DNA of 64,000 nt from Aliivibrio sp. EL58. GTDB taxonomy: Bacteria > Pseudomonadota > Gammaproteobacteria > Enterobacterales > Vibrionaceae. The notes beneath the pieces were generated by a model, which ran no database searches, had not been told where the DNA came from, and saw nothing but the letters and a program-made list of their open reading frames with translations. The translations under genes and the position numbers were made by a program. The stretch's first letter is position 1. Each line of letters starts with the position of its first letter. Below are positions 19,984 to 30,712 of this stretch, in pieces. The DNA lies in NCBI RefSeq assembly GCF_900312675.1, contig NZ_OMPC01000012.1, forward strand, positions 171,700 to 235,699. The letters run 5' to 3'.

Positions 19984-19989
19984 TATAAT
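19984..19989 (+). promoter_or_regulatory. Likely -10 element for rraB
   Basis: A perfect TATAAT lies 45 bp before the rraB start, in the gap diverging from arcA. No convincing -35 hexamer stands at the right distance. Confidence 0.4.
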
Positions 19990-20000
19990 GCCTGAGTTAA

Positions 20001-20450
<450 letters not shown>

Positions 20451-20483
20451 AAATATTGTCAAATAACGACAATTGAGAGACTG

Positions 20484-20521
20484 TGCCCTAGGCTTGTAAT
20501 ACAAGTGTAGGGCATTTTTTT
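20484..20521 (+). terminator. Terminator after rraB
   Basis: TGCCCTA/TAGGGCA outer stem with an inner CTTGT/ACAAG helix, followed by TTTTTTTA. It separates rraB from the orphan gene 17 bp further on. Confidence 0.8.
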
Positions 20522-20537
20522 AGGGATGAATATATAA

Positions 20538-21374
20538 ATGAACTCAAGAATCATACTTAATGGTGAAGAAGCGTTATGGCAACTTTCACCGTTAACAGAC
20601 ACTGCATTGCCGATTAAAGACATTCCAATTCAACAAGGTGTCGCTTCTGCTTATGAAGCACTTTCTGTTGCAGAGGCGAATAATCAAGAATGGCATTTAA
20701 TGCGTTTTTTTGAAGTGGATGAAACATTACTGAATTATCCTGCGATTGAATTAGTGATGAGTGGAATTTCTCGCTATGCCGAAGTGAGAATTAATGGTGT
20801 TGCTGTATTTGATTGTACTGAAAAAATGACTCGCTACCGTAAAGACATCAAAGAGTTTTTACAATTAGGCGGTAACCGTTTTGAAGTTCTCTTTTTAGAA
20901 GAGGATGACGATGATTGGTTGTTGGATGAAGAGTTAGACAATCAAGTATGCGAAATTAATCAAGCCTATCATCGCCGCTTTGGTGCAGTTCAAGAGATTG
21001 ATATAAAAGATGATATTGGTGTATTTGGTGTCTGTTTTTTCCAGCCTATTCCCCATCTTTCTCTAAACCATATTAGTGTAGAGCAAATTTGGCATCACGG
21101 TTGTGAGCTTAAAGTCGATGTTCATTTCAAGATGTATAAACCCAATTTAATTTCAGCTAGCATTAAATTTGATGGCATGACATTAACGCTTCCTGTTGAT
21201 GTAAGAGGCGATCATGTATCTGCATTATTTCAGGTTGAAGCGCCAAAATATTGGAGTGATAACTCTCAAAGTTCTGATGATTTGTATTTGATTGTAGTGA
21301 CATTAGATGGACAGCAGCATGAACTTGAAATTGGTTTATGTCGTACGGAGAATGTAATTCATTTCCCACTATAG
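20538..21374 (+). CDS. Uncharacterised protein with a GH2-like N-terminal sugar-binding fold
   Basis: I do not recognise a characterised homologue. The 278-residue protein has no signal peptide or membrane segment. Residues about 50-120 (WHLMRFFEV ... SGISRYAEVRINGVAVF ... RYRKDIKEFLQLGGNRFEVLF) follow the pattern of the jelly-roll domain at the start of GH2 beta-mannosidases and galactosidases. A very acidic stretch (121-135) precedes GVFGVCFFQPI, comparable to the turn after that domain, and a second beta-rich part follows (about 175-278). No catalytic TIM barrel is present, so it should not be a glycosidase. It stands alone between two terminators. Confidence 0.7.
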   Translation: MNSRIILNGEEALWQLSPLTDTALPIKDIPIQQGVASAYEALSVAEANNQEWHLMRFFEVDETLLNYPAIELVMSGISRYAEVRINGVAVFDCTEKMTRYRKDIKEFLQLGGNRFEVLFLEEDDDDWLLDEELDNQVCEINQAYHRRFGAVQEIDIKDDIGVFGVCFFQPIPHLSLNHISVEQIWHHGCELKVDVHFKMYKPNLISASIKFDGMTLTLPVDVRGDHVSALFQVEAPKYWSDNSQSSDDLYLIVVTLDGQQHELEIGLCRTENVIHFPL

Positions 21375-21410
21375 TTAATAGTGTTCTTAGTGTATTTTCT
21401 TTAGATAACA

Positions 21411-21442
21411 AAAAGGCCGATGTATTAACATCGGCCTTTTTT
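21411..21442. terminator. Bidirectional terminator between the orphan gene and valS
   Basis: A perfect 13-bp inverted repeat (AAAAGGCCGATGT with its complement, 4-base loop) has T runs on both strands, serving two converging genes. Confidence 0.88.
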
Positions 21443-21493
21443 ATGCATTACGATAATATCAACCTAATAAAAGATAAAAGATAAAAGGCTTAC

Positions 21494-24370
21494 TTACAGT
21501 GCTGCGATTGTTTCTTTTTGCGCTTCTAGCTTAACTAATGTTTCTTTATAGCCTTCTAGTTTTTCACGCTCTTTAGCGATAACCACTTCAGGTGCTTTAG
21601 CAACGAAACCTTCGTTACCTAATTTACCTTCGATACGTTTAATTTCGCCTTGGATTTTAGCTACTTCTTTATCTAAACGAGCAAGCTCTGCATCTTTATC
21701 GATAAGACCCGCCATTGGGATCATCAACTCAGACTTACCAACAAGAGAGGTTGCACATGCTGGTGTCTCTTCATTGTCTGCAAGTACTTTGATGCTGTCT
21801 AGTTTTGCTAGAGAAGTAAGAACAATCTCGTTAGCTTGAATACGTGCAGCGTCTTTTTCGTCAGCCACTTTAATCATCACATCTAAGCCTTTGCTTGGTG
21901 CGATATCGTATTCAGCACGTAAGTTACGAATGCTAGTAATGAATGCTTTAACCCACTCAAGATCAGCAACAACATCAGCGTTGAAGTTTTCTTCATTAAA
22001 CTGAGGTAATGCTTGAGTCATGATGGTTCTTTCTTCAGAATCAGGACCTTCAACACCATCAATTAGTGGTATCACACTCTGCCAAATAGATTCAGTGATA
22101 TAAGGAAGAACAGGGTGAGCAAGGCGTAATGTCTTCTCAAGAACCGTAATTAGCGTGTAACGCGTTGCACGTTGTTGTGCTTCAGTGCCTTTCCATAGAA
22201 CGGGTTTAGTTAGCTCTAAGTACCAGTCACAGAATTGGTTCCAGATGAATTCGTACAGTGTGTTTGCTGCCATATCTAGACGGTAGTTGTCTAAGTGAGC
22301 GTTAAACTCTTTAGCGGCAACTTCAAACTGAGATGCGATCCATTGGTCAGCCAGTGAGAACTCAAGTTCTGCACCTTCAGCCATACCACAATCGTGCTCT
22401 TCTGTGTTCATTAATACGTAACGGCTTGCGTTCCATAGTTTGTTACAGAAGTTACGGTAACCTTCAAGACGCTTCATATCCCAGTTGATATCACGACCTG
22501 TTGATGCCATTGCTGCAAGAGTGAAACGTAGGGCATCAGTACCGTATGGTTCGATACCGCCTTCAAACGTTTTACGCGTTGCTTTTTCGATCTTCTTAGC
22601 AAGTTGAGGTTGCATCATGTTGCCACAACGCTTTTCAACAAGCTCTTCAAGGCCGATACCATCGATCATATCGATAGGGTCAAGTACGTTACCTTTAGAC
22701 TTAGACATCTTGTCACCGTTTTCATCACGGATAAGGCCCGTCATGTAAACTGTCTTAAATGGTACTTGTGCATTGCCTTCTTCGTCTTTAACGAAGTGCA
22801 TGGTCATCATGATCATACGAGCAACCCAGAAGAAGATAATATCAAAACCAGATACTAGAACTTCTGATGGGTGGAATGTTTTTAGTGCGTCTGTGTTTTC
22901 AGGCCAGCCTTGTGTGCCGAACGTCCAAAGTGCAGAAGAGAACCATGTATCAAGCACATCGTCGTCTTGGCGAAGCACGATAACTGGAGAAAGGTTGTTT
23001 TTCTCACGAACTTCTTCTTCAGTACGACCAACGTAAACTTTACCGTCGTTGTCATACCATGCAGGAATACGATGACCCCACCAAAGTTGACGAGAGATAC
23101 ACCAATCTTGTACGTCACGCATCCACGCAAAGTACATGTTTTCGTATTGCTTAGGAACGAATTGGATTTGACCATCTTCAACTGCTTTAACTGCTGGAGC
23201 AGCTAGAGGTGCAGTACGTACATACCATTGGTCAGTTAGCATTGGTTCGATAACAACACCACCACGGTCACCGTAAGGTACAGTTAAATCGTGATCTTTG
23301 ATCTCTTCAAGAAGACCCAGTTCATCAAACTCAGCAACGATAGCTTTACGAGCAGCAAAACGCTCCATACCATGGTATTTAGCTGGAAGCTCAGCGCTGT
23401 ATACGTCGCTTTCTTCGCCGTTCGTTGTGAATACTTCAGCAGAATCACGGATATCAGCGTTGAACGTTAGGATGTTGATCATTGGTAGGCTATGACGTTT
23501 ACCTACTTCGTAATCGTTAAAGTCATGAGCTGGAGTGATTTTCACACAACCCGTGCCTTTTTCCATGTCCGCATGCTCATCGCCTACGATAGGAATTAAA
23601 CGACCAACGATAGGCAGTTCAATGTGTTGACCGATCAGATCTTTGTAACGAGGATCTTCTGGGTTTACAGCAACACCAGTATCACCAAGCATTGTTTCTG
23701 GACGAGTCGTAGCTACAACAATGTAGTCTTTGCCGTCAGCAGTTTTAACGCCGTTCGCTAGTGGGTAGCGGAAGTGCCACATGAAGCCTTTTTTGTCTTT
23801 GTTTTCAACTTCAAGATCAGAAATAGCAGTGTGCAGTTTAGGATCCCAGTTTACTAGACGCTTACCACGGTAGATAAGATCTTCTTCGTATAAACGAACA
23901 AACACTTCTTGAGTTGCAGCAGATAAACCATCATCCATAGTGAATCGTTCACGATCCCAATCAACAGAGGCGCCTAGACGACGAAGTTGCTTGGTAATTG
24001 TGCCGCCTGATTCTGCTTTCCATTCCCAAATTTTGTCGATGAAAGCGTCACGACCGTAATCGTGTTTTGTTTTGCCTTCTTCAGCCGCAATCTTACGCTC
24101 AACAACCATTTGAGTTGCGATACCTGCGTGGTCGGTACCGACTTGCCAAAGGGTGTTTTTGCCTTTCATACGTTCAGCACGGATAAGTGTATCCATGATC
24201 GTATCTTGGAAAGCGTGACCCATGTGTAGGCTACCAGTGACGTTTGGTGGCGGGATCATGATGCTATAAGCTTCTTTTGATGTATCGCCATGAGGCTTAA
24301 AGTAGCCTTTTTCTTCCCAAGTCTGGTACAGAGCTTGTTCTATTGATTGCGGGTTATATGTCTTTTCCAT
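21494..24370 (-). CDS. valS: Valyl-tRNA synthetase
   Basis: ValRS charges tRNA-Val and edits mischarged threonine. The 958-residue class I enzyme has the HIGH motif as HMGH (49-52), the CP1 editing insertion with [17 protein letters not shown], and the KMSKS loop in DKMSKSKGN. Its C-terminal coiled coil of alternating Lys/Glu (about the last 65 residues) is typical. I place the start at 24370 (MEKTYNP), the family N-terminus; 14 further codons are open upstream to 24412 but look unlike the family. holC lies upstream and pepA before it, as in E. coli. Confidence 0.97.
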   Translation of the reverse strand: MEKTYNPQSIEQALYQTWEEKGYFKPHGDTSKEAYSIMIPPPNVTGSLHMGHAFQDTIMDTLIRAERMKGKNTLWQVGTDHAGIATQMVVERKIAAEEGKTKHDYGRDAFIDKIWEWKAESGGTITKQLRRLGASVDWDRERFTMDDGLSAATQEVFVRLYEEDLIYRGKRLVNWDPKLHTAISDLEVENKDKKGFMWHFRYPLANGVKTADGKDYIVVATTRPETMLGDTGVAVNPEDPRYKDLIGQHIELPIVGRLIPIVGDEHADMEKGTGCVKITPAHDFNDYEVGKRHSLPMINILTFNADIRDSAEVFTTNGEESDVYSAELPAKYHGMERFAARKAIVAEFDELGLLEEIKDHDLTVPYGDRGGVVIEPMLTDQWYVRTAPLAAPAVKAVEDGQIQFVPKQYENMYFAWMRDVQDWCISRQLWWGHRIPAWYDNDGKVYVGRTEEEVREKNNLSPVIVLRQDDDVLDTWFSSALWTFGTQGWPENTDALKTFHPSEVLVSGFDIIFFWVARMIMMTMHFVKDEEGNAQVPFKTVYMTGLIRDENGDKMSKSKGNVLDPIDMIDGIGLEELVEKRCGNMMQPQLAKKIEKATRKTFEGGIEPYGTDALRFTLAAMASTGRDINWDMKRLEGYRNFCNKLWNASRYVLMNTEEHDCGMAEGAELEFSLADQWIASQFEVAAKEFNAHLDNYRLDMAANTLYEFIWNQFCDWYLELTKPVLWKGTEAQQRATRYTLITVLEKTLRLAHPVLPYITESIWQSVIPLIDGVEGPDSEERTIMTQALPQFNEENFNADVVADLEWVKAFITSIRNLRAEYDIAPSKGLDVMIKVADEKDAARIQANEIVLTSLAKLDSIKVLADNEETPACATSLVGKSELMIPMAGLIDKDAELARLDKEVAKIQGEIKRIEGKLGNEGFVAKAPEVVIAKEREKLEGYKETLVKLEAQKETIAAL

Positions 24371-24480
24371 AGTGTTCGTCACGAATATCTCTATTAAAAA
24401 GTGGAATGCCAAATATCATAATTAATGGCTCAATCTGAAAATAGACTTTCAGTTGAGTTACTTAGCTATGATGATTGGCA

Positions 24481-24924
24481 CTATTTTAATGTCTCGGTTT
24501 GCATGGCTCGGCCTGCATTTCGGTATATTTTATACCTTTCTCGAGCGTGTTGTTTGCTTTTTTCTTCACAGGGTACGAAGTCTACCACTTGAGCAAAGGA
24601 AACCGCAAAACTTGCGACCTCTTGTGCTAAATTTATTAATACATGTCGGCGGCCTGATGAGCGTAATGTTCCCCAACCAATTTCAATGGGGGAGCCAGAT
24701 TGTGGCCCTTCACCAATTAAATTATGTGGTGTAAATTCAGAGATCTCATTTTGCCAGAGTGCTTCATCAATCAGTAGAGCTTGCTCTTTGTCTTGAGCTA
24801 ATACATACACTCGTGCATTTTGAGAATAATAATAATGAGCAAGCTGACACACAAATTTTAACAGCCCATCTGAAGTGGCTGTTGGTGATGTGGGTTCAAG
24901 AACGTAAAACAGTGCTTGGCTCAT
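24481..24924 (-). CDS. holC: DNA polymerase III chi subunit
   Basis: Chi (HolC) links the clamp loader to single-strand-binding protein at the replication fork. The 147-residue protein has the family pattern: FYVLEPTSPTA, a conserved CQLAHYYYSQNARVYVLAQD segment and WGTLRSSGRRHVLINL. It lies between pepA and valS in the usual order. The partner psi (holD) is not in this window. Confidence 0.92.
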   Translation of the reverse strand: MSQALFYVLEPTSPTATSDGLLKFVCQLAHYYYSQNARVYVLAQDKEQALLIDEALWQNEISEFTPHNLIGEGPQSGSPIEIGWGTLRSSGRRHVLINLAQEVASFAVSFAQVVDFVPCEEKSKQHARERYKIYRNAGRAMQTETLK

Positions 24925-24975
24925 AATCTCTCTTAATTTACATAAATGGCAAAAAGAAGCTAAATAGAATGTATT

Positions 24976-25001
24976 AAAAAAGGGCCATTTAAAGGCCCTT
25001 T
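24976..25001 (-). terminator. Terminator after pepA
   Basis: AAAGGGCC/GGCCCTTT stem, 7-base loop, with a T run on the minus strand. It lies 21 bp past the pepA stop, so holC-valS probably has its own promoter in the 50 bp that follow. Confidence 0.85.
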
Positions 25002-25021
25002 ATATCATAAAACGAAGTGGT

Positions 25022-26530
25022 TTATTCTACGATTTCTTGGCCTGAACGATTCAGTAAGAATTGGACAAGCAATGAGACAGGTCGGCCGGTTGAGCCTTTA
25101 TTTGCACCCGAAACCCAAGCAGTACCCGCACTATCAATGTGAGCCCAATGATATTTCTTAGTAAAACGCGCAAGGAAGCAACCAGCAGTGATTGTACCTG
25201 CGGCTTTTCCGCCAATATTAGCCATGTCTGCAAACGGGCTGTTTAGCTGCTCGTTATATTCGTCAGCCATAGGTAAGCGCCACGCTCTGTCACCAGATTG
25301 CTCTGATGCATTAATGAGTTCATGAGCTAATGGATTATGGTTCGCAATTAATCCATTGATGTGATGACCAAGAGCAACCACACATGCACCTGTTAATGTA
25401 GCAACATCCACAACGCACTCTGGGTTATAGCGCTCTACGTATGTTAGGGCATCACAAAGAACTAAACGGCCTTCAGCATCGGTATTTAATACTTCAACAG
25501 TTTGACCTGACATGGTTGTTAAAATATCACCAGGACGGTATGAATTACTGCTTGGCATGTTTTCACAACCAGCAAGAATACCAACAACGTTCAGAGGAAG
25601 GTTTAATTTAGCTAATGCTTTCATTGCACCAAATACAGAAGCAGCACCACACATGTCGTACTTCATCTCATCCATACCGTCACTTGGTTTGATAGAGATA
25701 CCGCCTGAATCAAAAGTCAGACCTTTACCAATAAGTACGATAGGTTTTGCATCAGGATTAGGATGACCTTTGTATTCCATCACTGACATCATAGATTCAT
25801 TATGAGAACCTTGACCTACAGCTAGGTAAGAAGTCATGCCTAGTTTCTTCATCTCTTCTTCACCGATTACTTTAGTAGTAACGGTTTCGTAGTCATCGGC
25901 TAGGCGACGAGCTTGAGAGGCAAGATACGCAGGGTTAGCAACGTTTGGTGGCATATTGCCTAAATCTTTTGACGCTTTAACGCCAGAAGCAATAGATAAA
26001 CCATGGTTAATTGCTTTTTCACCTAAGTTAAGCTCACGGCGAGTTGGTACATTAAATACTAACTTACGTAATGGGCGACGAGTCTCAGGTTTATTACTCT
26101 TGAATTGGTTAAAGGTATATAGACTGTCTTTAGTCGATTCAACCGCTTGGCGAACTTTCCAGTAAGTGTCTCGGCCTTTAACGTGAAGCTCTGTAAGGAA
26201 ACATACCGCTTCCATAGAGCCCGTTTCATTTAGTGTGCTGATGGTTTTCTTGATGATTTCTTTATATTGACGCTCACCAAGTTCACGCTCTTTACCACAA
26301 CCTACTAATAAAACACGCTCAGAAAGAATATTTGGTACTTGATGCAATAACAGCATTTGGCCTGGTTTACCTTCAAGGTCACCACGGCGAAGTAACGAAC
26401 TAATGTACCCGTCACTGATTTTATCGAGCTGTTCTGCGATTGGAGATAAACGGCGCGGCTCAAAGACACCTACAACGATACAAGCGCTGCGTTGTTTCTC
26501 TGGACTGCCACTTTTTACACTGAACTCCAT
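25022..26530 (-). CDS. pepA: Leucyl aminopeptidase PepA
   Basis: PepA is a two-metal M17 aminopeptidase. In E. coli it also binds DNA, acting in Xer recombination at cer and in carAB control. The 502-residue protein has the metal-binding and signature elements [19 protein letters not shown] and [14 protein letters not shown]. It starts a gene set (pepA-holC-valS) read away from lptF. xerD is also in this window, but some 34 kb away. Confidence 0.96.
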   Translation of the reverse strand: MEFSVKSGSPEKQRSACIVVGVFEPRRLSPIAEQLDKISDGYISSLLRRGDLEGKPGQMLLLHQVPNILSERVLLVGCGKERELGERQYKEIIKKTISTLNETGSMEAVCFLTELHVKGRDTYWKVRQAVESTKDSLYTFNQFKSNKPETRRPLRKLVFNVPTRRELNLGEKAINHGLSIASGVKASKDLGNMPPNVANPAYLASQARRLADDYETVTTKVIGEEEMKKLGMTSYLAVGQGSHNESMMSVMEYKGHPNPDAKPIVLIGKGLTFDSGGISIKPSDGMDEMKYDMCGAASVFGAMKALAKLNLPLNVVGILAGCENMPSSNSYRPGDILTTMSGQTVEVLNTDAEGRLVLCDALTYVERYNPECVVDVATLTGACVVALGHHINGLIANHNPLAHELINASEQSGDRAWRLPMADEYNEQLNSPFADMANIGGKAAGTITAGCFLARFTKKYHWAHIDSAGTAWVSGANKGSTGRPVSLLVQFLLNRSGQEIVE

Positions 26531-26719
26531 GCGTACTCCTACATCCTAAAGACAAATAGAACTAAATGTTAGATAATGAGCAAAATCTAGTTAGATACTA
26601 TACTATTAGTGTTCCGATTTCGCAGGCTAACATTTAGCCAAAGATTAAAAAATAAATGGTTTACACGGAAATTATAGTGATTCTGGCAAAAATACAAGTT
26701 TTCTATAGGTAGATTCGAC

Positions 26720-27832
26720 GTGATTATTATTAGATATTTGATCAAGGAAACATTAAAGAGTCAATTTGCGATCTTTTTTGTGCTTTTTTTGATCTTTATG
26801 AGCCAAAAATTTATTAGCATTTTAGCTGAAGCATCTGATGGGGATATCCCTGGTGGTTTGATCTTATCTTTGGTGGGGTTAAATATGCCTGCCATGGGTT
26901 TATTGATGCTGCCTCTCAGTATTTTCATAGGTATTCTTCTGACTTTTGGACGTTTATACGCGGAAAGTGAAATTACCGTAATGAATGCAACTGGAATGGG
27001 TAACTCAATACTTATTCGTGCTGCATTGTATTTGGCTTTAATTACTGGTGCAGTAGCTACTTTTAACTCACTATGGCTGTCTCCTTGGAGCCAAGAGCAA
27101 AGTACCAAGTTAATGGAAACCGTGGAGTCTGATTCTGGAGTCGAGCTATTACAAAAAGGTCAGTTTAGAAATTCTCCCGATGGAAAGGGTGTTGTCTTTA
27201 TTGATGATATTAGTGATGAAGGCGGCAAGCACCTTGTTAATATTTTCTTAGCACAACCCGTTCCTCATGATTCATTACGCCCTAGTGTGTTAGTCGCTGA
27301 TAAAGGGGTTGTAAAGCAGCTTAATGATGGCCGTCAGGTATTAGTTCTTGAAGATGGTACTCGTTATGAAGGTATTCCGACGCGTTTAGATTACTTAGAA
27401 AGTAACTTTGAATCTTATGAAGTCCTTATTGGACAAAAAGAGGTTAAGGCGAAACGAAGAGATTGGGATGCACTGCCGACACTAGAGCTAATCAAACGAA
27501 CAGAGTTAGAAGCGAAAGCAGAACTGCAATGGCGTATTTCTTTGATTTTGTGTATTCCTTTATTAACTATGGTGGTTGTTCCGTTATCTGCAGTGAACCC
27601 AAGACAAGGGCGATTCGCGAAACTTGCACCGGCAATTTTATTGTATTTAGCTTACTTCTTATCATTAAGTGCTGGTAAGTCAGCAATAGAAGAGGGGAGC
27701 CTACATCCATCAGTTGGACTGTGGGCAATTAATGCCATCCTGCTTATTATCGGCATTATATTAAACTCAATGGACAGTGTTTTTGTGAGAAAATTAAAAG
27801 ACAAAATGCGGAGAAAACCAAAGCATGTTTAA
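26720..27832 (+). CDS. lptF: LPS export permease LptF
   Basis: LptF and LptG form the membrane part of the LptB2FG extractor. The 370-residue protein has the expected six-helix topology: three helices (about 15-120), a periplasmic beta-jellyroll (about 125-265) and three more helices (about 275-360). The start is GTG, as for the E. coli gene, giving MIIIRYLIKETLKSQ; TAGGTAG upstream is the likely ribosome site. It diverges from pepA across 189 bp. Confidence 0.95.
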   Translation: MIIIRYLIKETLKSQFAIFFVLFLIFMSQKFISILAEASDGDIPGGLILSLVGLNMPAMGLLMLPLSIFIGILLTFGRLYAESEITVMNATGMGNSILIRAALYLALITGAVATFNSLWLSPWSQEQSTKLMETVESDSGVELLQKGQFRNSPDGKGVVFIDDISDEGGKHLVNIFLAQPVPHDSLRPSVLVADKGVVKQLNDGRQVLVLEDGTRYEGIPTRLDYLESNFESYEVLIGQKEVKAKRRDWDALPTLELIKRTELEAKAELQWRISLILCIPLLTMVVVPLSAVNPRQGRFAKLAPAILLYLAYFLSLSAGKSAIEEGSLHPSVGLWAINAILLIIGIILNSMDSVFVRKLKDKMRRKPKHV

Positions 27833-28901
27833 GATTTTAGATTGGTATATTGGCCGTACAATCATCGCAACCTCTGCGTTATGTTTAACAACGCTAGTTG
27901 GACTCTCTTCAATTATTAAATATGTAGAGCAGTTACGTAAAGTTGGTAAAGGAACATACGATCTTTTAGATGCTCTCTATTTTGTTATCTTAAGTATGCC
28001 ACGTGATATTGAGATGTTTTTTCCAATGGCAGCCTTGCTTGGAGCATTGATTGGGTTGGGTATGTTAGCGGCAAGCTCTGAACTTGTGGTTATGCAAGCG
28101 GCAGGTTACTCAAAATTAGACATCGGTTTATCAGTATTAAAAACAGCAATACCTTTGATGCTAATGGTTATGGCATTAGGTCAATGGGGTGCACCTCAAG
28201 CTCAAAAGATGGCTCGTGATCTGCGTGCATTTGAAACTTCTGGCGGTAATATTGCAGCCGTAAGAGCAGGGGTGTGGGCTAAAGATGCTAACGACTTTAT
28301 TTATTTGGGTCGGGTTGATAATCAAGAAAAGCTGTATGGTGTAACAGTATGGCAATTTGATGATAATCATAAACTGGATAATATTTTATTTGCGCGTAAA
28401 GCGGATTACCAATCTAAAGAAGCAGGCTGGATGTTGAGTGATGTTTCTATTACTCAAATGCAAGATGAAGCTAAAATCAGTGAAAAGAAAATGGATACCT
28501 TAAACTGGTCAACAACGCTTACTCCAGATAAATTAGCAGTGGTAACCGTTAAACCTGAAGAGCAATCTCTTTCTGGCCTGTATGATTATGTGAATTACCT
28601 AAAAGATTCAGAGCTAGATGCCGCACGTTATGAGTTGGCTTTTTGGCGTAAAGCCTTACAGCCTATCTCAGTTGCAGTAATGATGTTATTGGCGCTCTCA
28701 TTTGTTTTTGGACCATTACGTAGTGTAACTATGGGTGCGAGAATTCTTTCTGGCGTGATCGCTGGATTTAGTTTCTATATTTCTAATGAGGTGTTTGGGC
28801 CAATGACTTTGGTTTATAACATACACCCCATATTTGGTGCGTTAGGGCCAAGTTTTGTGTTCTTATTGATTACCTTAGGGTTACTTAATAGAAAGCTTTA
28901 A
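27825..28901 (+). CDS. lptG: LPS export permease LptG
   Basis: LptG is the partner of LptF in the inner-membrane LPS extractor. The 358-residue product repeats the three-helix, jellyroll, three-helix layout, beginning MFKILDWYIGRTI. It overlaps the lptF end by 8 bp, so stoichiometric translation is likely. Its ATPase LptB and bridge proteins LptC and LptA are at 4.4-6.2 kb. Confidence 0.95.
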   Translation: MFKILDWYIGRTIIATSALCLTTLVGLSSIIKYVEQLRKVGKGTYDLLDALYFVILSMPRDIEMFFPMAALLGALIGLGMLAASSELVVMQAAGYSKLDIGLSVLKTAIPLMLMVMALGQWGAPQAQKMARDLRAFETSGGNIAAVRAGVWAKDANDFIYLGRVDNQEKLYGVTVWQFDDNHKLDNILFARKADYQSKEAGWMLSDVSITQMQDEAKISEKKMDTLNWSTTLTPDKLAVVTVKPEEQSLSGLYDYVNYLKDSELDAARYELAFWRKALQPISVAVMMLLALSFVFGPLRSVTMGARILSGVIAGFSFYISNEVFGPMTLVYNIHPIFGALGPSFVFLLITLGLLNRKL

Positions 28902-28927
28902 ACATATACCGTGAAAAAAGAACAAAT

Positions 28928-28960
28928 AAAAAGGAGATACTGCAGAGTATCTCCTTTTTT
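28928..28960. terminator. Bidirectional terminator between lptG and the RDD gene
   Basis: A 13-bp perfect stem (AAAAAGGAGATAC/GTATCTCCTTTTT) with a short loop and T/A runs on both sides. It serves lptG and the converging RDD-family gene. Confidence 0.88.
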
Positions 28961-28983
28961 CTCTTCGTAGCTTTAATAATCGC

Positions 28984-29448
28984 TTAAACCGCTTTATCTA
29001 AAACTATAACGCGAGTCTTTGCCCAAGTATCTTGAAATGCTGCATTATCACTTGAGATGAAGACCAATAGATTACCCAAACCAAAGGCAGACGTAGACAT
29101 ACGGATAATAGCTTGAGTTAATGTGATTGGTGAGCCATCAAGTTGTTGTACTTGAAGCTTCCAAGCGCGCATTCCCAGAGTTTGACCTTTACACCAAAAG
29201 TAAGCAAAGAAGCCAGCAAACACAGATACAAGAGTAACTGGATAAAGGTTACGCCATAATGGGTCATGATTTAAATAGCTACTCACATCAGGGTACTGAC
29301 CGTAACTGATGATCCCCGCACCATAAAGCATTTCAAGGGTCGCGACGATAGCACCACCGGTTAGCATCATAATTGCGCTGATAATTAATGTGTCGTAGAC
29401 CCAAGCTCCCATGCGACGCATAAAGCCGGCTTGTTGTTGTGTTTTCAT
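28984..29448 (-). CDS. RDD-family inner-membrane protein
   Basis: A small membrane protein with an RDD domain: about residues 9-150 contain three hydrophobic segments, and the Arg-x-x-Asp region is RRMGAWVYDTLII near the N-terminus. Function of the family is poorly known; ion transport has been proposed for some members. I start it at 29448 (154 residues), because GGAAG stands 5 bp ahead of that ATG; an ATG four codons earlier (29460) overlaps this ribosome site. It stands alone. Confidence 0.82.
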   Translation of the reverse strand: MKTQQQAGFMRRMGAWVYDTLIISAIMMLTGGAIVATLEMLYGAGIISYGQYPDVSSYLNHDPLWRNLYPVTLVSVFAGFFAYFWCKGQTLGMRAWKLQVQQLDGSPITLTQAIIRMSTSAFGLGNLLVFISSDNAAFQDTWAKTRVIVLDKAV

Positions 29449-29627
29449 TTTTTCTTCCATAAATTAAAAAACTGACAGCAGTATAACGATAGATGCAGTA
29501 AAAATGAAAATCAGATTGTAAATAACTGTTGAATATTTCAGCAAACAAATATCTTAGAGTAATAAAGAGCTTGCGCCATGATCATCTCTGAGTATAATCA
29601 ACCACATCAAGCAGCAATGCTGATAAA

Positions 29628-29712
29628 GCCGGTATGGTGAAATTGGTATACACGAGGGATTCAAAATCCCTTTCCGAAAGGAGTGGCGGTTCAAGTCCGC
29701 CTACCGGTACCA
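29628..29712 (+). tRNA. tRNA-Leu (CAA)
   Basis: An 85-nt class II tRNA with a long variable arm, anticodon CAA in loop TTCAAAA (reads UUG), T-loop GTTCAAGTC and encoded CCA. The acceptor stem GCCGGTA/TACCGGT has a G-U first pair. It is the only plus-strand tRNA here, separate from the nine-gene array. Confidence 0.95.
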
Positions 29713-29724
29713 CATTTAAATGAC

Positions 29725-29753
29725 AAAGCCTCGATGAAAATCGGGGCTTTGTT
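29725..29753 (+). terminator. Terminator after tRNA-Leu
   Basis: AAAGCC/GGCTTT with inner CGAT/ATCG, then TTTGTTGT, 12 bp after the tRNA CCA. Confidence 0.7.
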
Positions 29754-29790
29754 GTATCTGGGATATAGAGTTTTTCTAATCTTGAAAATA

Positions 29791-29833
29791 AATACAAAAA
29801 AGCCCTAACTTTAGATTAGGGCTTTTTTGTATT
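29791..29833. terminator. Bidirectional terminator with a perfect 18-bp stem
   Basis: AATACAAAAAAGCCCTAA and its exact complement flank a 7-base loop. It lies between tRNA-Leu (plus) and the DUF2999 gene (minus) and follows the tRNA-Leu terminator, giving a double stop on the plus strand. Confidence 0.85.
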
Positions 29834-29856
29834 TATAATTTATCTTAAAGATCCTG

Positions 29857-30114
29857 TTACTGATTCTCTTCAAGCTTTGCTTTTGCTTCTTCTACTTTAG
29901 AGAAATCTAATCCTAACTCTTCAACTGCTTCTTTAATTAAGCTTGGATTTGTCATCACTTGCATCATTAGTGGTTGTAGTTTTTCTTGTGGAATGCCTAG
30001 ACTTTGAATAATAGCCATTGCCGCTAATGGGTTTTGAGTTAGCGTTTGAAATACTTCTGCAATTTTCTCATCGCTAACATTGTGTTCTTTTAGTGTTTGA
30101 ATAATAGGGTTCAT
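29857..30114 (-). CDS. Small DUF2999-type protein of unknown function
   Basis: An 85-residue, helix-rich, Met/Leu-rich soluble protein with acidic and basic C-terminal repeats (KVEEAKAKLEENQ). I recall this family (DUF2999) as confined largely to vibrios and relatives, with no known role. Pattern: MNPIIQTLKEHNVSDEKIAE, then NPLAAMAIIQSLGIP. It is 21 bp downstream of dgkA and so probably co-transcribed. The family label is from memory. Confidence 0.72.
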   Translation of the reverse strand: MNPIIQTLKEHNVSDEKIAEVFQTLTQNPLAAMAIIQSLGIPQEKLQPLMMQVMTNPSLIKEAVEELGLDFSKVEEAKAKLEENQ

Positions 30115-30135
30115 TAAAATAGTCCTTATAAATAA

Positions 30136-30522
30136 TTAAAGATAGTTGCTGCCTAGGATCATTAACCAAGTAAAGCCAGCAAAGCACAGAGCGACAAATA
30201 CAGCGGCTGAACCAATATCTTTAGCTCTGCCACTTAATTCATGATGTTCAGGGCCTATACGGTCTACCACAGCTTCTATTGCTGAATTTAAAAGCTCAAT
30301 CATAAAGATCAGAACAAATACGCCGACCAATAAAATCTTTTCTACTACAGTCACATCCAAAAGAAGTGCGATAGGGGCTGCAATAACTAACATTGCTAAC
30401 TCTTGACGAATAGCAGCTTCATGTTTAAACGCAGCTTTAAGACCTTGAATAGAAAAGCCAGTTGCTTTGATTACACGCTTGATACCAGTATTGCCTGGTT
30501 TTCCTGATGGTGTTTCAGTCAT
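30136..30522 (-). CDS. dgkA: Diacylglycerol kinase DgkA
   Basis: DgkA rephosphorylates diacylglycerol, released when membrane-derived sugars are decorated, to phosphatidic acid. The 128-residue integral membrane enzyme has three hydrophobic segments. Its signature is FVLIFMIELLNSAIEAVVDR, with the catalytic Glu in ELLNSAIEAV. It is upstream of and close to the DUF2999 gene. Confidence 0.93.
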   Translation of the reverse strand: MTETPSGKPGNTGIKRVIKATGFSIQGLKAAFKHEAAIRQELAMLVIAAPIALLLDVTVVEKILLVGVFVLIFMIELLNSAIEAVVDRIGPEHHELSGRAKDIGSAAVFVALCFAGFTWLMILGSNYL

Positions 30523-30594
30523 GGTTTAACTCTAAATGAAGAACTGATATGAATGGAGGTTATGGTAGTGTCGCATTCGTTAAATGACAAGCAT

Positions 30595-30626
30595 AAAAAA
30601 AGCCTCATCAAAATGATGAGGCTTTT
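30595..30626 (-). terminator. Terminator of the tRNA array
   Basis: On the minus strand AAAAGCCTCATCA and its complement, with a 3-base loop, are followed by seven Ts, directly after the last tRNA-Asn. Confidence 0.88.
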
Positions 30627-30630
30627 AATA

Positions 30631-30706
30631 TGGCTCCCTTTGCTGGACTTGAACCAGCGACATACGGATTAACAGTCCGGCGTTCTACCAACTGAACTAA
30701 AAGGGA
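30631..30706 (-). tRNA. tRNA-Asn (GTT), copy 3
   Basis: A 76-nt tRNA with anticodon GTT, acceptor TCCCTTT/AAAGGGA and encoded CCA. It is last in the array by transcription. Its sequence looks identical to the two other Asn copies. Confidence 0.95.
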
Positions 30707-30712
30707 ATTATA

